38,774 nucleotides of DNA, from assembly GCF_002929705.1 (NCBI RefSeq), contig NZ_PJIN01000015.1, forward strand, positions 1 through 38,774, read 5' to 3'. The DNA is from Arthrobacter sp. N199823. GTDB taxonomy: Bacteria; Actinomycetota; Actinomycetes; Actinomycetales; Micrococcaceae. Below are positions 7,036 to 15,611 of this stretch, in pieces; the first letter of the stretch is position 1, and every line of letters begins with the position of its first letter. Under the pieces are notes generated by a model, which did not search any database, was not told where the DNA came from, and saw only the letters and a list, made by a program, of their open reading frames with translations. The position numbers were made by a program, and so were the translations under genes.

Positions 7036-9678
7036 TCACGGTGAGCCAAGAGGATCTGGAACGCTGAATCGGGCGGCCCGGCGGTGAACGTGGTGGGCGG
7101 GGCCCCGCCGTCGAACGGTACGGGCGCGTTGGACTGGGCGGGAGAAGAACCATCCCTTTGCAAACTCAACCAGTACCAAATACACCACAGTCATGGCCAA
7201 GAGGGCCAGAAAGAACGGGACGGGCAGCAGGTCAAATCCCAGCACGGCACCAACGGGTGAAAGTGGCAGGTAAATGCCAACCGCCACCACGCCTAGGGAT
7301 GCCCACAGGAGTCCGGCTGAGGGCCGGCTGCGCAGAAACGGCACGCGCCGGGTTCTGATGGCAAAGATGATCAGTGTCTGGGTGGCGATGGATTCAATAA
7401 ACCAACCGGCCCGGAACTCCCCGGGCGCAGCGTTGAAAACAAACAGCATCAGGCCAAAGGTGGCAAAGTCGAACAGTGAGCTGATGGGGCCGAACAGAAG
7501 CATGAACCGGCGAATGAACGCGATATCCCAATGTGAGGGAGCCTGTAGCTGTTCCTTATCGACGCGGTCCCCAGGAATGGCCAGCTGCCCGGTGTCATAC
7601 AGCAAGTTGTTGAGCAGGATTTGTCCCGGCAACATGGGCAGAAAACTCAAGACCACTGAAGCTGTTGCGGCGCTGAACATATTGCCGAAATTACTTGAGG
7701 TCCCCATCAAGACGTACTTGATGGTGTTGGCAAAGATTCGCCTTCCTTCCCTGACCCCTTCAGCCAAAACACCCAAGTCCTTATCCATCAGGACAATGTC
7801 CGCAGCATCCTTGGCCACATCTGTGGCGCTCTCCACGGAAATGCCAACATCAGCATGGTGCAAGGCCAACGCATCGTTGACACCATCACCAAGAAACCCG
7901 ACGGCACTACCTTGTTGGCGCAGTTCCTTGATGATCCGTGCCTTTTGCTCCGGCGAGACCCGCGCAAAAATGCTCGTTTTCGTCACCGCCGCCCCGAGTT
8001 CGGGATCGCTCAGGTCATCGATCTGGACCCCGGTAAGCGTTCCCCCAGAGACCAAACCCAGATCCCTGCACACTTTCTCGGCAACCTTGGCGTTGTCACC
8101 TGTCGCAATTTTGACGGTGATGCCCAGAGCCGCGAACTCCTCCAACGATTCCTTGGCATTGGCCTTGGCCCTATCCAAAAACACGAGGAAGCCATCCAGC
8201 GTCAGTCCCCGCTCATCGGCGTCTATTGCGCTCATACCCACCACCGGACGTGAGGCCACAGCGATTACCCGCGCTCCGCCGTCGTACTGTTCATCCAGGC
8301 GCCGCTGCGCGTGCTCAGGGATATCAAGGCACAACGCCAGGACATCCTCGGGCGAGCCCTTGGTGATGATCTGTTGTCGTCCAATGGCATCTGTCACCAA
8401 AACGCTGGTCATCCGCCGTTGGTGGTCAAAAGGAATGATATCGAGCCGCTTTTCGCTGGCAGCGACAAAGTCATGCGCCTCGGAAGCGGCCCAGAGCGCA
8501 GCATCCAATGGGTTCGCACCCACAGTGGTGACGGGCCCATGCGAGTAGTCGGCCTCCGTTGAGATGAGCCCCAAGGCAAAAAGTTCGGCCTTCGACACCT
8601 CCGAACGTACAGGCAGTGCGGAGGTAAAACTGATGTGCCCCTCTGTCAAGGTGCCGGTTTTGTCCGTGACCAGCACATCCATGTCCCCTAAATCCTCAAT
8701 GCAAACCAGCCGCTTGACCAGCACTTTCCTCTTAGCCAGTGCCCGGGTGCCAGCGGCTAGACAGGTACTTACGACGGCGGGCAGCAGCTGAGGCGTGATG
8801 CCCACGGCGATCGCTAGGGAGAACAGCAGCGAATCCAGTAAGGGGCGGCCCAGAAGCAGGTTGGCGACGAAGATCAGGGTGGTCAGCACAACTGCCACCT
8901 GCAACAGCAAGAAAGAGAATCGTTTCAGGCCCAGCTGGAATTCCGTTTGCGGCTGACGCTCCCCCAGACCCAAAGCAATCTTGCCGAACTCCGCACGACC
9001 GCCGGTGGCGACGACGACACCGGTGCAACTACCAGTCTGGACAACCGTGCCCATAAAGAGGCAGCACGACATCTCACCCAAGGCGACCGCCCCCACGACG
9101 GGGGCCGGGCCCTTGTCTACGGGAAGGGACTCCCCTGTCAGGATGCTCTCATCGCACAAGAGATTCTTCGCATCGAGCAATCTGATATCCGCCGGAATAA
9201 TCGCCCCCAACACCAAACGGACCACGTCACCGGGCACTAGATTCACGACGTCGATTTGGCAGGCGGTGCCGTCCCGAAGGACCACAACAGTGTGCGTGAC
9301 GCGAGAATGAAGAGCCTCGGCAGCGCGTTCGGCCCGAAATTCATTGCTGAACCCCAAACCAACACTCACCAACAAGATGACAGCAATGACTATCGAATTC
9401 GTCGCGTCCCCGAGAAAGAGAGACAGACCGGCCGTGACAATCAAAAGGATCAAGATGGGACTGCGAAGTTGCCGCCCCAGCACCAACCATGGACTTGCCT
9501 TGTGAGTACGCAAGGCATTGGGGCCAACTTCGGCCAAGCGCCTCGCAGCCTCGCCGCCGCTAAGGCCACTATCCGTTGACTGAAGATCACTGAGAACTTG
9601 TTCAACCGTTTGGTGGATGGTGCTGGCGATGTAACGCTGTGTGAAGTTGGGCGCCTCAGCCGTTGCGGACAGGCTCAT
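7036..9678 (-). CDS. mgtA: P3-type Mg2+-transporting ATPase (MgtA-like)
   Basis: An 880-residue P-type ATPase. Seen in order: N-terminal cytoplasmic segment 'GLSGGEAARRLAEVGPN', first helices (SPILILLIV), actuator motif ILTGESLPV, membrane motif AVGITPQLLPA, which is typical of the MgtA/MgtB branch, phosphorylation site DKTGTLTEG, the hinge GDGVNDALALHHADVGISV and C-terminal helices. It imports Mg2+ at the expense of ATP. The usual hinge Pro (NDAP) is Leu here. About 30 basic residues follow the last helix, more than expected. I start at 9678, where GAGG precedes; 9690 and 9720 are in-frame alternatives. All choices overlap the end of the universal stress gene upstream, so the two are co-transcribed. 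Confidence 0.9.
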   Translation of the reverse strand: MSLSATAEAPNFTQRYIASTIHQTVEQVLSDLQSTDSGLSGGEAARRLAEVGPNALRTHKASPWLVLGRQLRSPILILLIVTAGLSLFLGDATNSIVIAVILLVSVGLGFSNEFRAERAAEALHSRVTHTVVVLRDGTACQIDVVNLVPGDVVRLVLGAIIPADIRLLDAKNLLCDESILTGESLPVDKGPAPVVGAVALGEMSCCLFMGTVVQTGSCTGVVVATGGRAEFGKIALGLGERQPQTEFQLGLKRFSFLLLQVAVVLTTLIFVANLLLGRPLLDSLLFSLAIAVGITPQLLPAVVSTCLAAGTRALAKRKVLVKRLVCIEDLGDMDVLVTDKTGTLTEGHISFTSALPVRSEVSKAELFALGLISTEADYSHGPVTTVGANPLDAALWAASEAHDFVAASEKRLDIIPFDHQRRMTSVLVTDAIGRQQIITKGSPEDVLALCLDIPEHAQRRLDEQYDGGARVIAVASRPVVGMSAIDADERGLTLDGFLVFLDRAKANAKESLEEFAALGITVKIATGDNAKVAEKVCRDLGLVSGGTLTGVQIDDLSDPELGAAVTKTSIFARVSPEQKARIIKELRQQGSAVGFLGDGVNDALALHHADVGISVESATDVAKDAADIVLMDKDLGVLAEGVREGRRIFANTIKYVLMGTSSNFGNMFSAATASVVLSFLPMLPGQILLNNLLYDTGQLAIPGDRVDKEQLQAPSHWDIAFIRRFMLLFGPISSLFDFATFGLMLFVFNAAPGEFRAGWFIESIATQTLIIFAIRTRRVPFLRSRPSAGLLWASLGVVAVGIYLPLSPVGAVLGFDLLPVPFFLALLAMTVVYLVLVEFAKGWFFSRPVQRARTVRRRGPAHHVHRRAARFSVPDPLGSP

Positions 9679-10183
9679 CGGCGTCCTCATGGCTCGCACC
9701 CTCAGCCACCCTTTGTGCATCGTTGGAACTGTGAATCACGAGCACCGCGCAGCTTGCGTGTTCTGCACAAGCCGAACTCACGGAGCCCAACAACATCCCC
9801 GCGAATCCTCCATGGCCACGGGAGCCGACAATAAGCATCTGGGCCGACTTGCTGTATTCCATCAAGACTTGAGCAGGCCTGCCGCGGACGCATTCGGCGC
9901 TAAATCCATCGGGCGCCTTGCCTCCAAAAGCTTCCTGGACGGCGTCCTTGAGTATCTTCTGTGCATCCACGTCCGGATCCCAGTCGGGGATTATGTACGA
10001 ACCAAAAACGGTGTCCATGTGCCAGGCCGTGACCGCTGTGATGGTTGCATTGAATGCGCGCGCCATCGTTTGGGCCCATTTGAGCGCCAGCACTGACTCG
10101 GGAGATCCGTCAACGCCTACCACTATTCGAGAACCCGTGAGCGTTATCTCTTGTTCCATGGCTTCAACCAGCTTTCTCTTCAT
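9656..10183 (-). CDS. Universal stress protein (UspA family), ATP-binding type
   Basis: A 175-residue single-domain UspA protein. It opens with the strand RIVVGVDGSPES and near the C-terminus has the nucleotide-binding pattern G-x2-G-x9-G-S (GSRGHGGFAG, then LLGS), so it should bind ATP. The C-terminal 25 residues are polar and probably disordered. Start is at 10183, with 10159 possible; neither has a strong ribosome site. It leads the minus-strand pair with the Mg2+ ATPase and is transcribed divergently from the phosphoketolase gene. A DosR-type box sits in the shared 247-nt promoter region. Universal stress proteins are major DosR-regulon members in mycobacteria, so hypoxia or redox control is a reasonable inference. 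Confidence 0.9.
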   Translation of the reverse strand: MKRKLVEAMEQEITLTGSRIVVGVDGSPESVLALKWAQTMARAFNATITAVTAWHMDTVFGSYIIPDWDPDVDAQKILKDAVQEAFGGKAPDGFSAECVRGRPAQVLMEYSKSAQMLIVGSRGHGGFAGMLLGSVSSACAEHASCAVLVIHSSNDAQRVAEGASHEDADEPVRNG

Positions 10184-10289
10184 TCGCGTTTACTTGCTGC
10201 AAGTCATGCCACAATTAGCCACCGGGTCCGCGCGTACGCCAACCCGGTCGTTCCAGTTCAATGATCAACGCACGCGCACAGTCCTGCAC

Positions 10290-10307
10290 AGGGCCAAAAG
10301 TCCCTAA
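10290..10307 (-). promoter_or_regulatory. Probable DosR-type box, divergent usp/phosphoketolase promoter
   Basis: Read on the minus strand the sequence is TTAGGGACTTTTGGCCCT. It carries the core GGGACTTTTGGCCC, matching 12 of 14 bases of the palindromic consensus GGGACTWWAGTCCC and all fixed bases of the common variant GGGACTTTNGGCCC. It lies about 107 nt before the usp start and 124 nt before the phosphoketolase start, so it could serve both. Confidence 0.6.
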
Positions 10308-10430
10308 CCATCGCGTCCCCACAGTGACACTCTTATGAACACGGGCGCGCTACTTCTGCGTCCGTGAGTCAGTCGTTTGGGCTTGGACCATTTGGGCCCA
10401 GGCCCAACCAATGAGCACACGGAGTGAACC

Positions 10431-12926
10431 TTGAAGAGCCAGCTGAATCAAAGCAGCACTAAAGCGCGGAACCTTGCCGATTCCGGACAGGGACCGGAAG
10501 AGTTTGAGCTCCTCAACCGATATTGGGATGCTGCCAACTATCTGACAGTGGCTCAGATCTACCTCCAAGAGAATGCCTTGTTGCGTTCCCCCCTCACGGC
10601 GGAACAGATCAAACCACGGTTACTGGGTCATTGGGGAACCAGTCCCGGGCTGTCCCTGATCTATGTTCATTTGAACCGGCTCATTCGCAATACTGGGGCT
10701 CAAATCCTCTTCGTGGCAGGTCCCGGACATGGCGGACCAGCCGTGATTGCCAATCTCTACTTGGAGGGGACCTACTCCGAGGTATATCCCCGCGTCAGCC
10801 CGGACGCGGACGGTCTCCGGCAGCTGATCCGACAGTTCTCCACCCCAGGAGGCATCCCCAGCCATGTAGGCCCACCGACTCCTGGTTCCATCCATGAAGG
10901 CGGGGAACTGGGCTATTCACTGGCGCACGCCACGGGGGCAGCCATGGACAACCCAGAGCTGATCGTGGCCTGCGTTGTGGGCGATGGGGAAGCCGAAACG
11001 GGTCCATTGGAAGGCGCTTGGAAGGCGCCTGCCTTCCTCAACCCAAGCCGGGATGGAGCCGTGCTGCCGATCCTTCATCTCAACGGGTACAAGATCTCCG
11101 GGCCCACAGTCCTTGGACGCCAGTCCGATGAGCAGGTTCTAGGGCTGCTGCAGGCGCACGGTTGGGACCCCGTCGTCGTCTCCGGCACCGATCCCGCCGT
11201 CGTTCATCGTGGTCTTGCGACTGCGTTGGACAACGCTCACGCACGCATTCTCCAGATCCAGCAGCAGGCGCGCCGGCACGATACCAGCGGACCCGCACAC
11301 TGGCCGGCAATCATTCTGCGCACGCCCAAAGGCTGGACCGGACCGGACCTTGTCGACGGTATTCAGGTCGAGGGGACGTTCCGCTCCCATCAAGTCCCGT
11401 TGGCCAAGGTTCGTGAAAACCCTGCCCATCTGACTCAGCTGGAGGCGTGGCTGCGCTCGTATAAACCTGAAACTCTCTTTGACGCGGATGGCCAACTTCT
11501 GCCAAAACTGGCTGCCCTCGCCCCACAAGGGGACTTGCGCATGGGTGCCAATCCTTGGGCCAACGGCGGCACTAATACGACCCCTTTACCTCTGCGGCCT
11601 CTGGAAAACTATGCCCTTGACGTGCCTATCCCTGGGTCCATCAAACACGAGACCACCCGACCCTTGGGTGAGATGCTTCGGGACATCTACACGGACACCT
11701 CCCACGATCCGCGCTTCCGGCTCTTCAGTCCGGACGAGACCAACAGCAATCGGCTCGGCGCCGTCTTCGAAGTTACCGACAGGTGCCAGATGGAGCCCAT
11801 TCGAGACGGCGATGACCATCTGTCCCCGGACGGCCGGGTCATGGAAGTACTATCCGAACACCTTTGCCAGGGCTGGCTCGAGGGGTACGTCCTCTCCGGG
11901 CGTCATGGTCTCTTTGCCACCTATGAGGCGTTCGCCATGGTGAGCGCCTCCATGACCATCCAACATGCCAAATGGCTCCAGCATGCCCGCGAACTGCCAT
12001 GGCGAAACCCCGTCCCCAGCCTCAATATTCTACTGACCTCCACATGTTGGCGTAATGACCACAATGGTTTCAGCCACCAAGGACCTGGTCTGATCGACAC
12101 CGTCCTCTCACTCTCCGGTTCCGTCATCCGCGTCTACCTTCCACCGGATTCGAACACCTTGCTGGCCGCAGCCGAACATGTCCTACTCAGCAAGGATTAC
12201 GTAAATTTGGTGGTGGTGGACAAGCAGGCCCATCCGCAATATTTGAACCTCGACGATGCCCGTCGGCACGCTGCTGCTGGCGCCTCGATCTGGCACTGGG
12301 CAGGAAATGATGACACGCCCCTAGCAAAAATCACACACCGGAGCGCCTTGTTTGGCCCCGAATCCCCCACCACCCCGGATGAATCACTGGAGGCGACTGA
12401 GCCTGACATTGTCATGGCCTGCGCCGGTGACGTCCCAACAGAGGAAACTTTGGCCGCTGCCTGGCTGCTCCAGCGCTATGTTCCGGAACTTCGAGTGCGC
12501 GTGGTCAGTGTGATGGACGTGCTCGTATTGCCTCCGCGGGACGCGCACCCTCATGGGCTATCCGACGTCGACTTTGAAAAACTCTTCACGGGAAACGGGG
12601 AGGTAATTGTGGCCTGGCATGGATATGCCCGTGCCTTCCACCAACTACTTCATGGCCGCTTGAACCCGGGCCGATTCCATGTTCGTGGTTACAGCGAACA
12701 AGGCGCCACGACGACACCGTTCGACATGGTAGTGCTCAATAAGATGAGCCGATATCACCTTGCCTTGGAAGCCCTGCGCCGGGTAAGCGGCCACTTTGAC
12801 GGAGCCCAAGAGCTGGCCGACCACTGCCAGCAGATGCTGGGCAAACACGAGACCTACATACACGAGCATCTGGAAGATCTGCCGGAAATCCGCGACTGGG
12901 TTTGGACACCCCCGAAGGACCGATAG
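10431..12926 (+). CDS. xfp: Phosphoketolase (Xfp family)
   Basis: An 831-residue thiamine-diphosphate enzyme that splits xylulose 5-phosphate and/or fructose 6-phosphate with phosphate into acetyl phosphate and an aldose phosphate. Family marks: GPGHGGPA, YSEVYP, the long motif around TPGGIPSHVGP and GSIHEGGELGYSL, the ThDP/Mg motif GDGEAETGPLEGAW (about 184-197), and in the second half DDHLSPDGRVMEVLSEH and SWRNDHNGFSHQGPG-type sequence (here TCWRNDHNGFSHQ). Translation begins at a TTG at 10431 with GGAG seven bases upstream. The enzyme lets cells make acetyl phosphate and ATP without the lower glycolytic oxidation step, which suits low-oxygen life. A universal stress gene follows 8 nt later. 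Confidence 0.95.
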   Translation: MKSQLNQSSTKARNLADSGQGPEEFELLNRYWDAANYLTVAQIYLQENALLRSPLTAEQIKPRLLGHWGTSPGLSLIYVHLNRLIRNTGAQILFVAGPGHGGPAVIANLYLEGTYSEVYPRVSPDADGLRQLIRQFSTPGGIPSHVGPPTPGSIHEGGELGYSLAHATGAAMDNPELIVACVVGDGEAETGPLEGAWKAPAFLNPSRDGAVLPILHLNGYKISGPTVLGRQSDEQVLGLLQAHGWDPVVVSGTDPAVVHRGLATALDNAHARILQIQQQARRHDTSGPAHWPAIILRTPKGWTGPDLVDGIQVEGTFRSHQVPLAKVRENPAHLTQLEAWLRSYKPETLFDADGQLLPKLAALAPQGDLRMGANPWANGGTNTTPLPLRPLENYALDVPIPGSIKHETTRPLGEMLRDIYTDTSHDPRFRLFSPDETNSNRLGAVFEVTDRCQMEPIRDGDDHLSPDGRVMEVLSEHLCQGWLEGYVLSGRHGLFATYEAFAMVSASMTIQHAKWLQHARELPWRNPVPSLNILLTSTCWRNDHNGFSHQGPGLIDTVLSLSGSVIRVYLPPDSNTLLAAAEHVLLSKDYVNLVVVDKQAHPQYLNLDDARRHAAAGASIWHWAGNDDTPLAKITHRSALFGPESPTTPDESLEATEPDIVMACAGDVPTEETLAAAWLLQRYVPELRVRVVSVMDVLVLPPRDAHPHGLSDVDFEKLFTGNGEVIVAWHGYARAFHQLLHGRLNPGRFHVRGYSEQGATTTPFDMVVLNKMSRYHLALEALRRVSGHFDGAQELADHCQQMLGKHETYIHEHLEDLPEIRDWVWTPPKDR

Positions 12927-12934
12927 GCAGAATC

Positions 12935-13393
12935 ATGAGCGACGCACAAGAACCAGTCACCATCATCGTGGGAGTCGACGGATCAGAATCCTCCATTTCA
13001 GCGCTGCGGCAGGCCGTGTGGTTGGCGAAACCTCTCGGCGCGCAGGTCAAGGCCTTAACCTGCTGGAACTACCCCAGCGCCTATACAGTGCCCTACGCCT
13101 TAGGAAACTTTGGCTATAAAGAGGCCGCACAGAAAGTACTCGATGGGGCCACAGAGAGCGCGTTTGGCTTGGACTTGCCAAGGTGCCTCACTGCTCATGT
13201 GGTTCAAGGATCAGCTCGGCCAGTTTTGATTGACGCCAGCAGGGATGCTGCGCTTCTGGTTCTAGGGCGGCGCGGATTTGGTGGATTCAAGGGATTGCTG
13301 ATGGGGTCAGTCAGTTCGGCCTGCACCGCTCACGCCCACTGCCCGGTGATGATTGTGCACGCGGCTGATGAGCAGATGCGTCAGTCCTGCTAA
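12935..13393 (+). CDS. Universal stress protein (UspA family)
   Basis: A 152-residue single-domain protein starting MSDAQEPVTIIVGVDGSESS. The ATP-binding pattern G-x2-G-x9-G-S is intact (GRRGFGGFKG, then LLMGS). It resembles the usp on the other side of the phosphoketolase gene, including the WxYP-type segment after the first helix and the 'VSSAC' that follows the glycine motif. The ATG at 12935 lies 8 nt after the phosphoketolase stop, so the genes form one transcript. A longer in-frame start at 12902 would overlap the enzyme and is less likely. It probably shares the stress control of the island. Confidence 0.9.
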   Translation: MSDAQEPVTIIVGVDGSESSISALRQAVWLAKPLGAQVKALTCWNYPSAYTVPYALGNFGYKEAAQKVLDGATESAFGLDLPRCLTAHVVQGSARPVLIDASRDAALLVLGRRGFGGFKGLLMGSVSSACTAHAHCPVMIVHAADEQMRQSC

Positions 13394-13402
13394 CTTGAGC
13401 AC

Positions 13403-14125
13403 ATGAGCAACTTATTTGGTTCCCATGACAATGAACCGCACACATCCAACATTGCCGGGCGCCTGAACTGGCTTAGGGCCGGGGTGCTGGGCGCCAACGA
13501 CGGTATTGTCTCCGTCGCTGCAACCGTGGTGGGCGTGGCCGGGGTGACCAACTCACCCACACCGATTCTGGTGGCAGGAGTTGCGGCGGTGGTGGGCGGT
13601 GCCGTTTCAATGGCCTTGGGTGAGTATGTTTCGGTGAGTAGCCAACGCGACAGCCAACGGGCACTCATCGAGAAGGAGCGCCTGGAATTGGCAACGGACC
13701 CGGATGGGGAACTGGCTGAACTCACAGGCCTCTACCGGGCCAAGGGGCTCAGCACCGCCACGGCGGAGCAAGTGGCCCTAGAGTTGACAGCCCATGATGC
13801 CCTGTCAGCACACCTGTCCGCAGAGCTCAATATTAGCCAACATGAAGAAGCCAACCCTTGGCAGGCCGCCTATGCCTCAGCGGCCGCCTTTACCGTGGGG
13901 GCAATCCTGCCCCTGCTGGCCATCTTGTTGCCACCCGCGGAATGGCGGATCCCGATGACGTTCCTCGCCGTACTCCTGGCCCTTGCCCTCACAGGAACCC
14001 TCAGCGCGGCCATCGGCGGAAGCTCCAAGACCACCTCCGCAACCCGTTTGGTCATTGGCGGCGCCCTGGCGCTCGCTGCGACGTACGGCATAGGTACAGC
14101 CCTCGGGGCCAGCGGCGTTATTTAG
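13403..14125 (+). CDS. VIT1/CCC1-family Fe/Mn transporter
   Basis: A 240-residue membrane protein of the vacuolar iron transporter family. The N-terminal signature is clear: LNWLRAGVLGANDGIVSVAA (about 22-41), then a helix with GAVSMALGEYVSVSSQRDS, which carries the conserved Met and acidic residues. A cytoplasmic metal-binding helical stretch rich in Glu follows (about 85-145), and then three C-terminal helices. Members exchange protons for Fe2+ or Mn2+ and lower cytoplasmic metal. It begins 9 nt after the usp gene and ends the plus-strand run of the island. The metal cannot be told from sequence. Export of ferrous iron would fit a low-oxygen stress set, but this is inference. Confidence 0.9.
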   Translation: MSNLFGSHDNEPHTSNIAGRLNWLRAGVLGANDGIVSVAATVVGVAGVTNSPTPILVAGVAAVVGGAVSMALGEYVSVSSQRDSQRALIEKERLELATDPDGELAELTGLYRAKGLSTATAEQVALELTAHDALSAHLSAELNISQHEEANPWQAAYASAAAFTVGAILPLLAILLPPAEWRIPMTFLAVLLALALTGTLSAAIGGSSKTTSATRLVIGGALALAATYGIGTALGASGVI

Positions 14126-14129
14126 CTAC

Positions 14130-14153
14130 GCCTGGGCTATTGCGGAGCCAGGC
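14130..14153. terminator. Hairpin between convergent genes
   Basis: GCCTGG and CCAGGC arms, with inner CT/AG pairs, surround a short loop right after the VIT gene stop. It extends into the last codons of the convergent ferredoxin gene. There is no T-run, so its role as a terminator is uncertain. Confidence 0.35.
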
Positions 14154-14361
14154 TCAGTGCCAGTTTCGGGCACAGGCTGACCGCATCGCGGGCAGCCTGT
14201 GCGTCCCTCGGGCCAATCTCCACGTTGGTGCGGTCACCGCCCCTAGCGTATTTCGCTAGGGGGTAGCCCCAGTCATCACGGCCCAAAACTGTGGGCAGCA
14301 GTTCTGTGCAGAGCCCGCGGCCGTCGCATTTGGTCCAGTCAATATGCAGTATCTGGCTCAT
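14137..14361 (-). CDS. [3Fe-4S]-type ferredoxin
   Basis: A 74-residue single-cluster ferredoxin. Cys12 and Cys18 form C-x5-C (KCDGRGLC) and Cys64-Pro65 is the distal ligand (SLCPKLAL). This three-Cys arrangement with Gly between the first two is that of [3Fe-4S] ferredoxins, which carry single electrons in the cytoplasm. The ATG at 14361 overlaps the stop of the NuoF-like gene (ATGA), so translation is coupled. It is the last gene of the redox operon and most likely accepts or donates electrons for the NuoF-like protein. Confidence 0.9.
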   Translation of the reverse strand: MSQILHIDWTKCDGRGLCTELLPTVLGRDDWGYPLAKYARGGDRTNVEIGPRDAQAARDAVSLCPKLALSLAPQ

Positions 14362-15611
14362 GCGATCCTCCTGAGCGTTCTGGTACAACTTCCCGAAAGG
14401 TGCGCCTGGACGTCGTCGGAAAATGTCTCCAGAGCACTGGCGACCAAGCGGAGCGCCCCGTCCGGATGGTGACAGGCTCCACGTCCACCCACCAGGTTGC
14501 CCAATCGCTGGAGTTCACCAACCAGACTCGGGTCCGGGGCGCCGTAAGCGATCTCATTCAAGACTCTGGCCATGGCCGGTAGGCCAAACATGCACGGCCC
14601 GCACTGTTTGGCGGATTCCCCAGCCAGATAGCTGAGGATACGGGCGGTGGCTTCCAAACCGCAATCCCCGGTTGAGAGGACGTGCAGCACACCCGCACCG
14701 GGACGGATCACCTGGCCCCCCGCACCGGACGGTGACAAGGTGCAGTCCAACGGACGCACCCACTGTCCGTGGTAGCCGCCCACCAAAATGGCCCCGACAT
14801 CTGAGCGATCTACGCCGGCACGGCCCAAAATGCTGGCGAGGCTTGCGTCTCCTTCCACTTCAAGCACCTGCGCGGCGCAATGACCAGAAACGGAGATGAG
14901 TCTCGTCCCGGGGTCCCGCTCCGAGCCAACCGAACGGAACCAACCCACCCCATGACGGGCAATGAGGGCCACGTGGGCCAGGGTTTCAACATTCAGCACC
15001 AGAGTCGGCCGGCCTTTGACGCCGGATTCGCTGAGCCGGCGTCGTTTATCCAGAGGCAGTGCAATACCGTTGACGATGCTGTTGACCACGGCGCTTGCCT
15101 CCCCCGAGATGAACGTTTCAGGGGCTTCGGTTACCTTGATTTTGCGCGCATCACGGCGCCCCGCCACGGCAGCTTGAACCGAAGCCATGGCCGCCGGTGT
15201 TGTGTAAATGTAGAGCAGCGAGGCGGACACTGCGCGACCGGCGATCAAGAGCCCATCAATAACAAGGTGCGGTGCGTGGGTCAGCAAGGTCTTGTCCTTG
15301 AAACTGAGTGGCTCTCCCTCCGCCCCGTTGGCTATCACCACCGGCTTGGCTCCCAGCAGCGCACCACCGCGGCCCTTGTCCGTCGCGGCGAGCTTGCGCC
15401 ACGAAGCAAACGCTGCTCCGCCGCGTCCTGTTAGCCCAGATTGCTCCAACACGGAGATGAAGTCTGCGCCGATGGTCTCCAACGACAGTGGGCCAAATGT
15501 TTGTTCATGGACGTCGAAGGTAGCGTTGGTCCCGGCGGCGAAGAGCTGATTGCTGGCCGCACCGTCCCAGACTTGGACGGCAAAAACGGAAGCTGCACGT
15601 TGTGGCGTCAT
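14358..15611 (-). CDS. NuoF-like NADH/FMN/Fe-S flavoprotein
   Basis: A 417-residue protein related to the NADH-binding subunit of complex I (NuoF, 51-kDa type). The NADH/FMN-binding glycine motif is GLTGRGGAAFASWRKL (59-74). It is followed by ANGAEGEPLSFKDKTLL, an NuoF feature for FMN binding. The C-terminal Fe-S region has Cys337 and Cys340 (AKQCGPC) and Cys380 (GACHHPDGA). The first Cys of the usual ESCGxCxPC motif is Ala335, so only three of four cluster ligands are evident. The ATG at 15611 has AGGAG upstream and overlaps the stop of the membrane gene. Likely role: take electrons from NAD(P)H, or give them back, with the ferredoxin and the diheme membrane protein as partners. Confidence 0.85.
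   Translation of the reverse strand: MTPQRAASVFAVQVWDGAASNQLFAAGTNATFDVHEQTFGPLSLETIGADFISVLEQSGLTGRGGAAFASWRKLAATDKGRGGALLGAKPVVIANGAEGEPLSFKDKTLLTHAPHLVIDGLLIAGRAVSASLLYIYTTPAAMASVQAAVAGRRDARKIKVTEAPETFISGEASAVVNSIVNGIALPLDKRRRLSESGVKGRPTLVLNVETLAHVALIARHGVGWFRSVGSERDPGTRLISVSGHCAAQVLEVEGDASLASILGRAGVDRSDVGAILVGGYHGQWVRPLDCTLSPSGAGGQVIRPGAGVLHVLSTGDCGLEATARILSYLAGESAKQCGPCMFGLPAMARVLNEIAYGAPDPSLVGELQRLGNLVGGRGACHHPDGALRLVASALETFSDDVQAHLSGSCTRTLRRIA

Noticed and set aside
7274-8548. A 424-codon plus-strand frame
   Set aside because: It is the complement of the P3-type ATPase gene. Its product is rich in Ser, Pro and Arg, without domain motifs or a ribosome site.
10381-10404. A second DosR-like box (GGACCATTTGGGCCC) before the phosphoketolase gene
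   Set aside because: The half-sites have the wrong spacing for the 14-bp core, and the GGGCCC part is common in GC-rich DNA.
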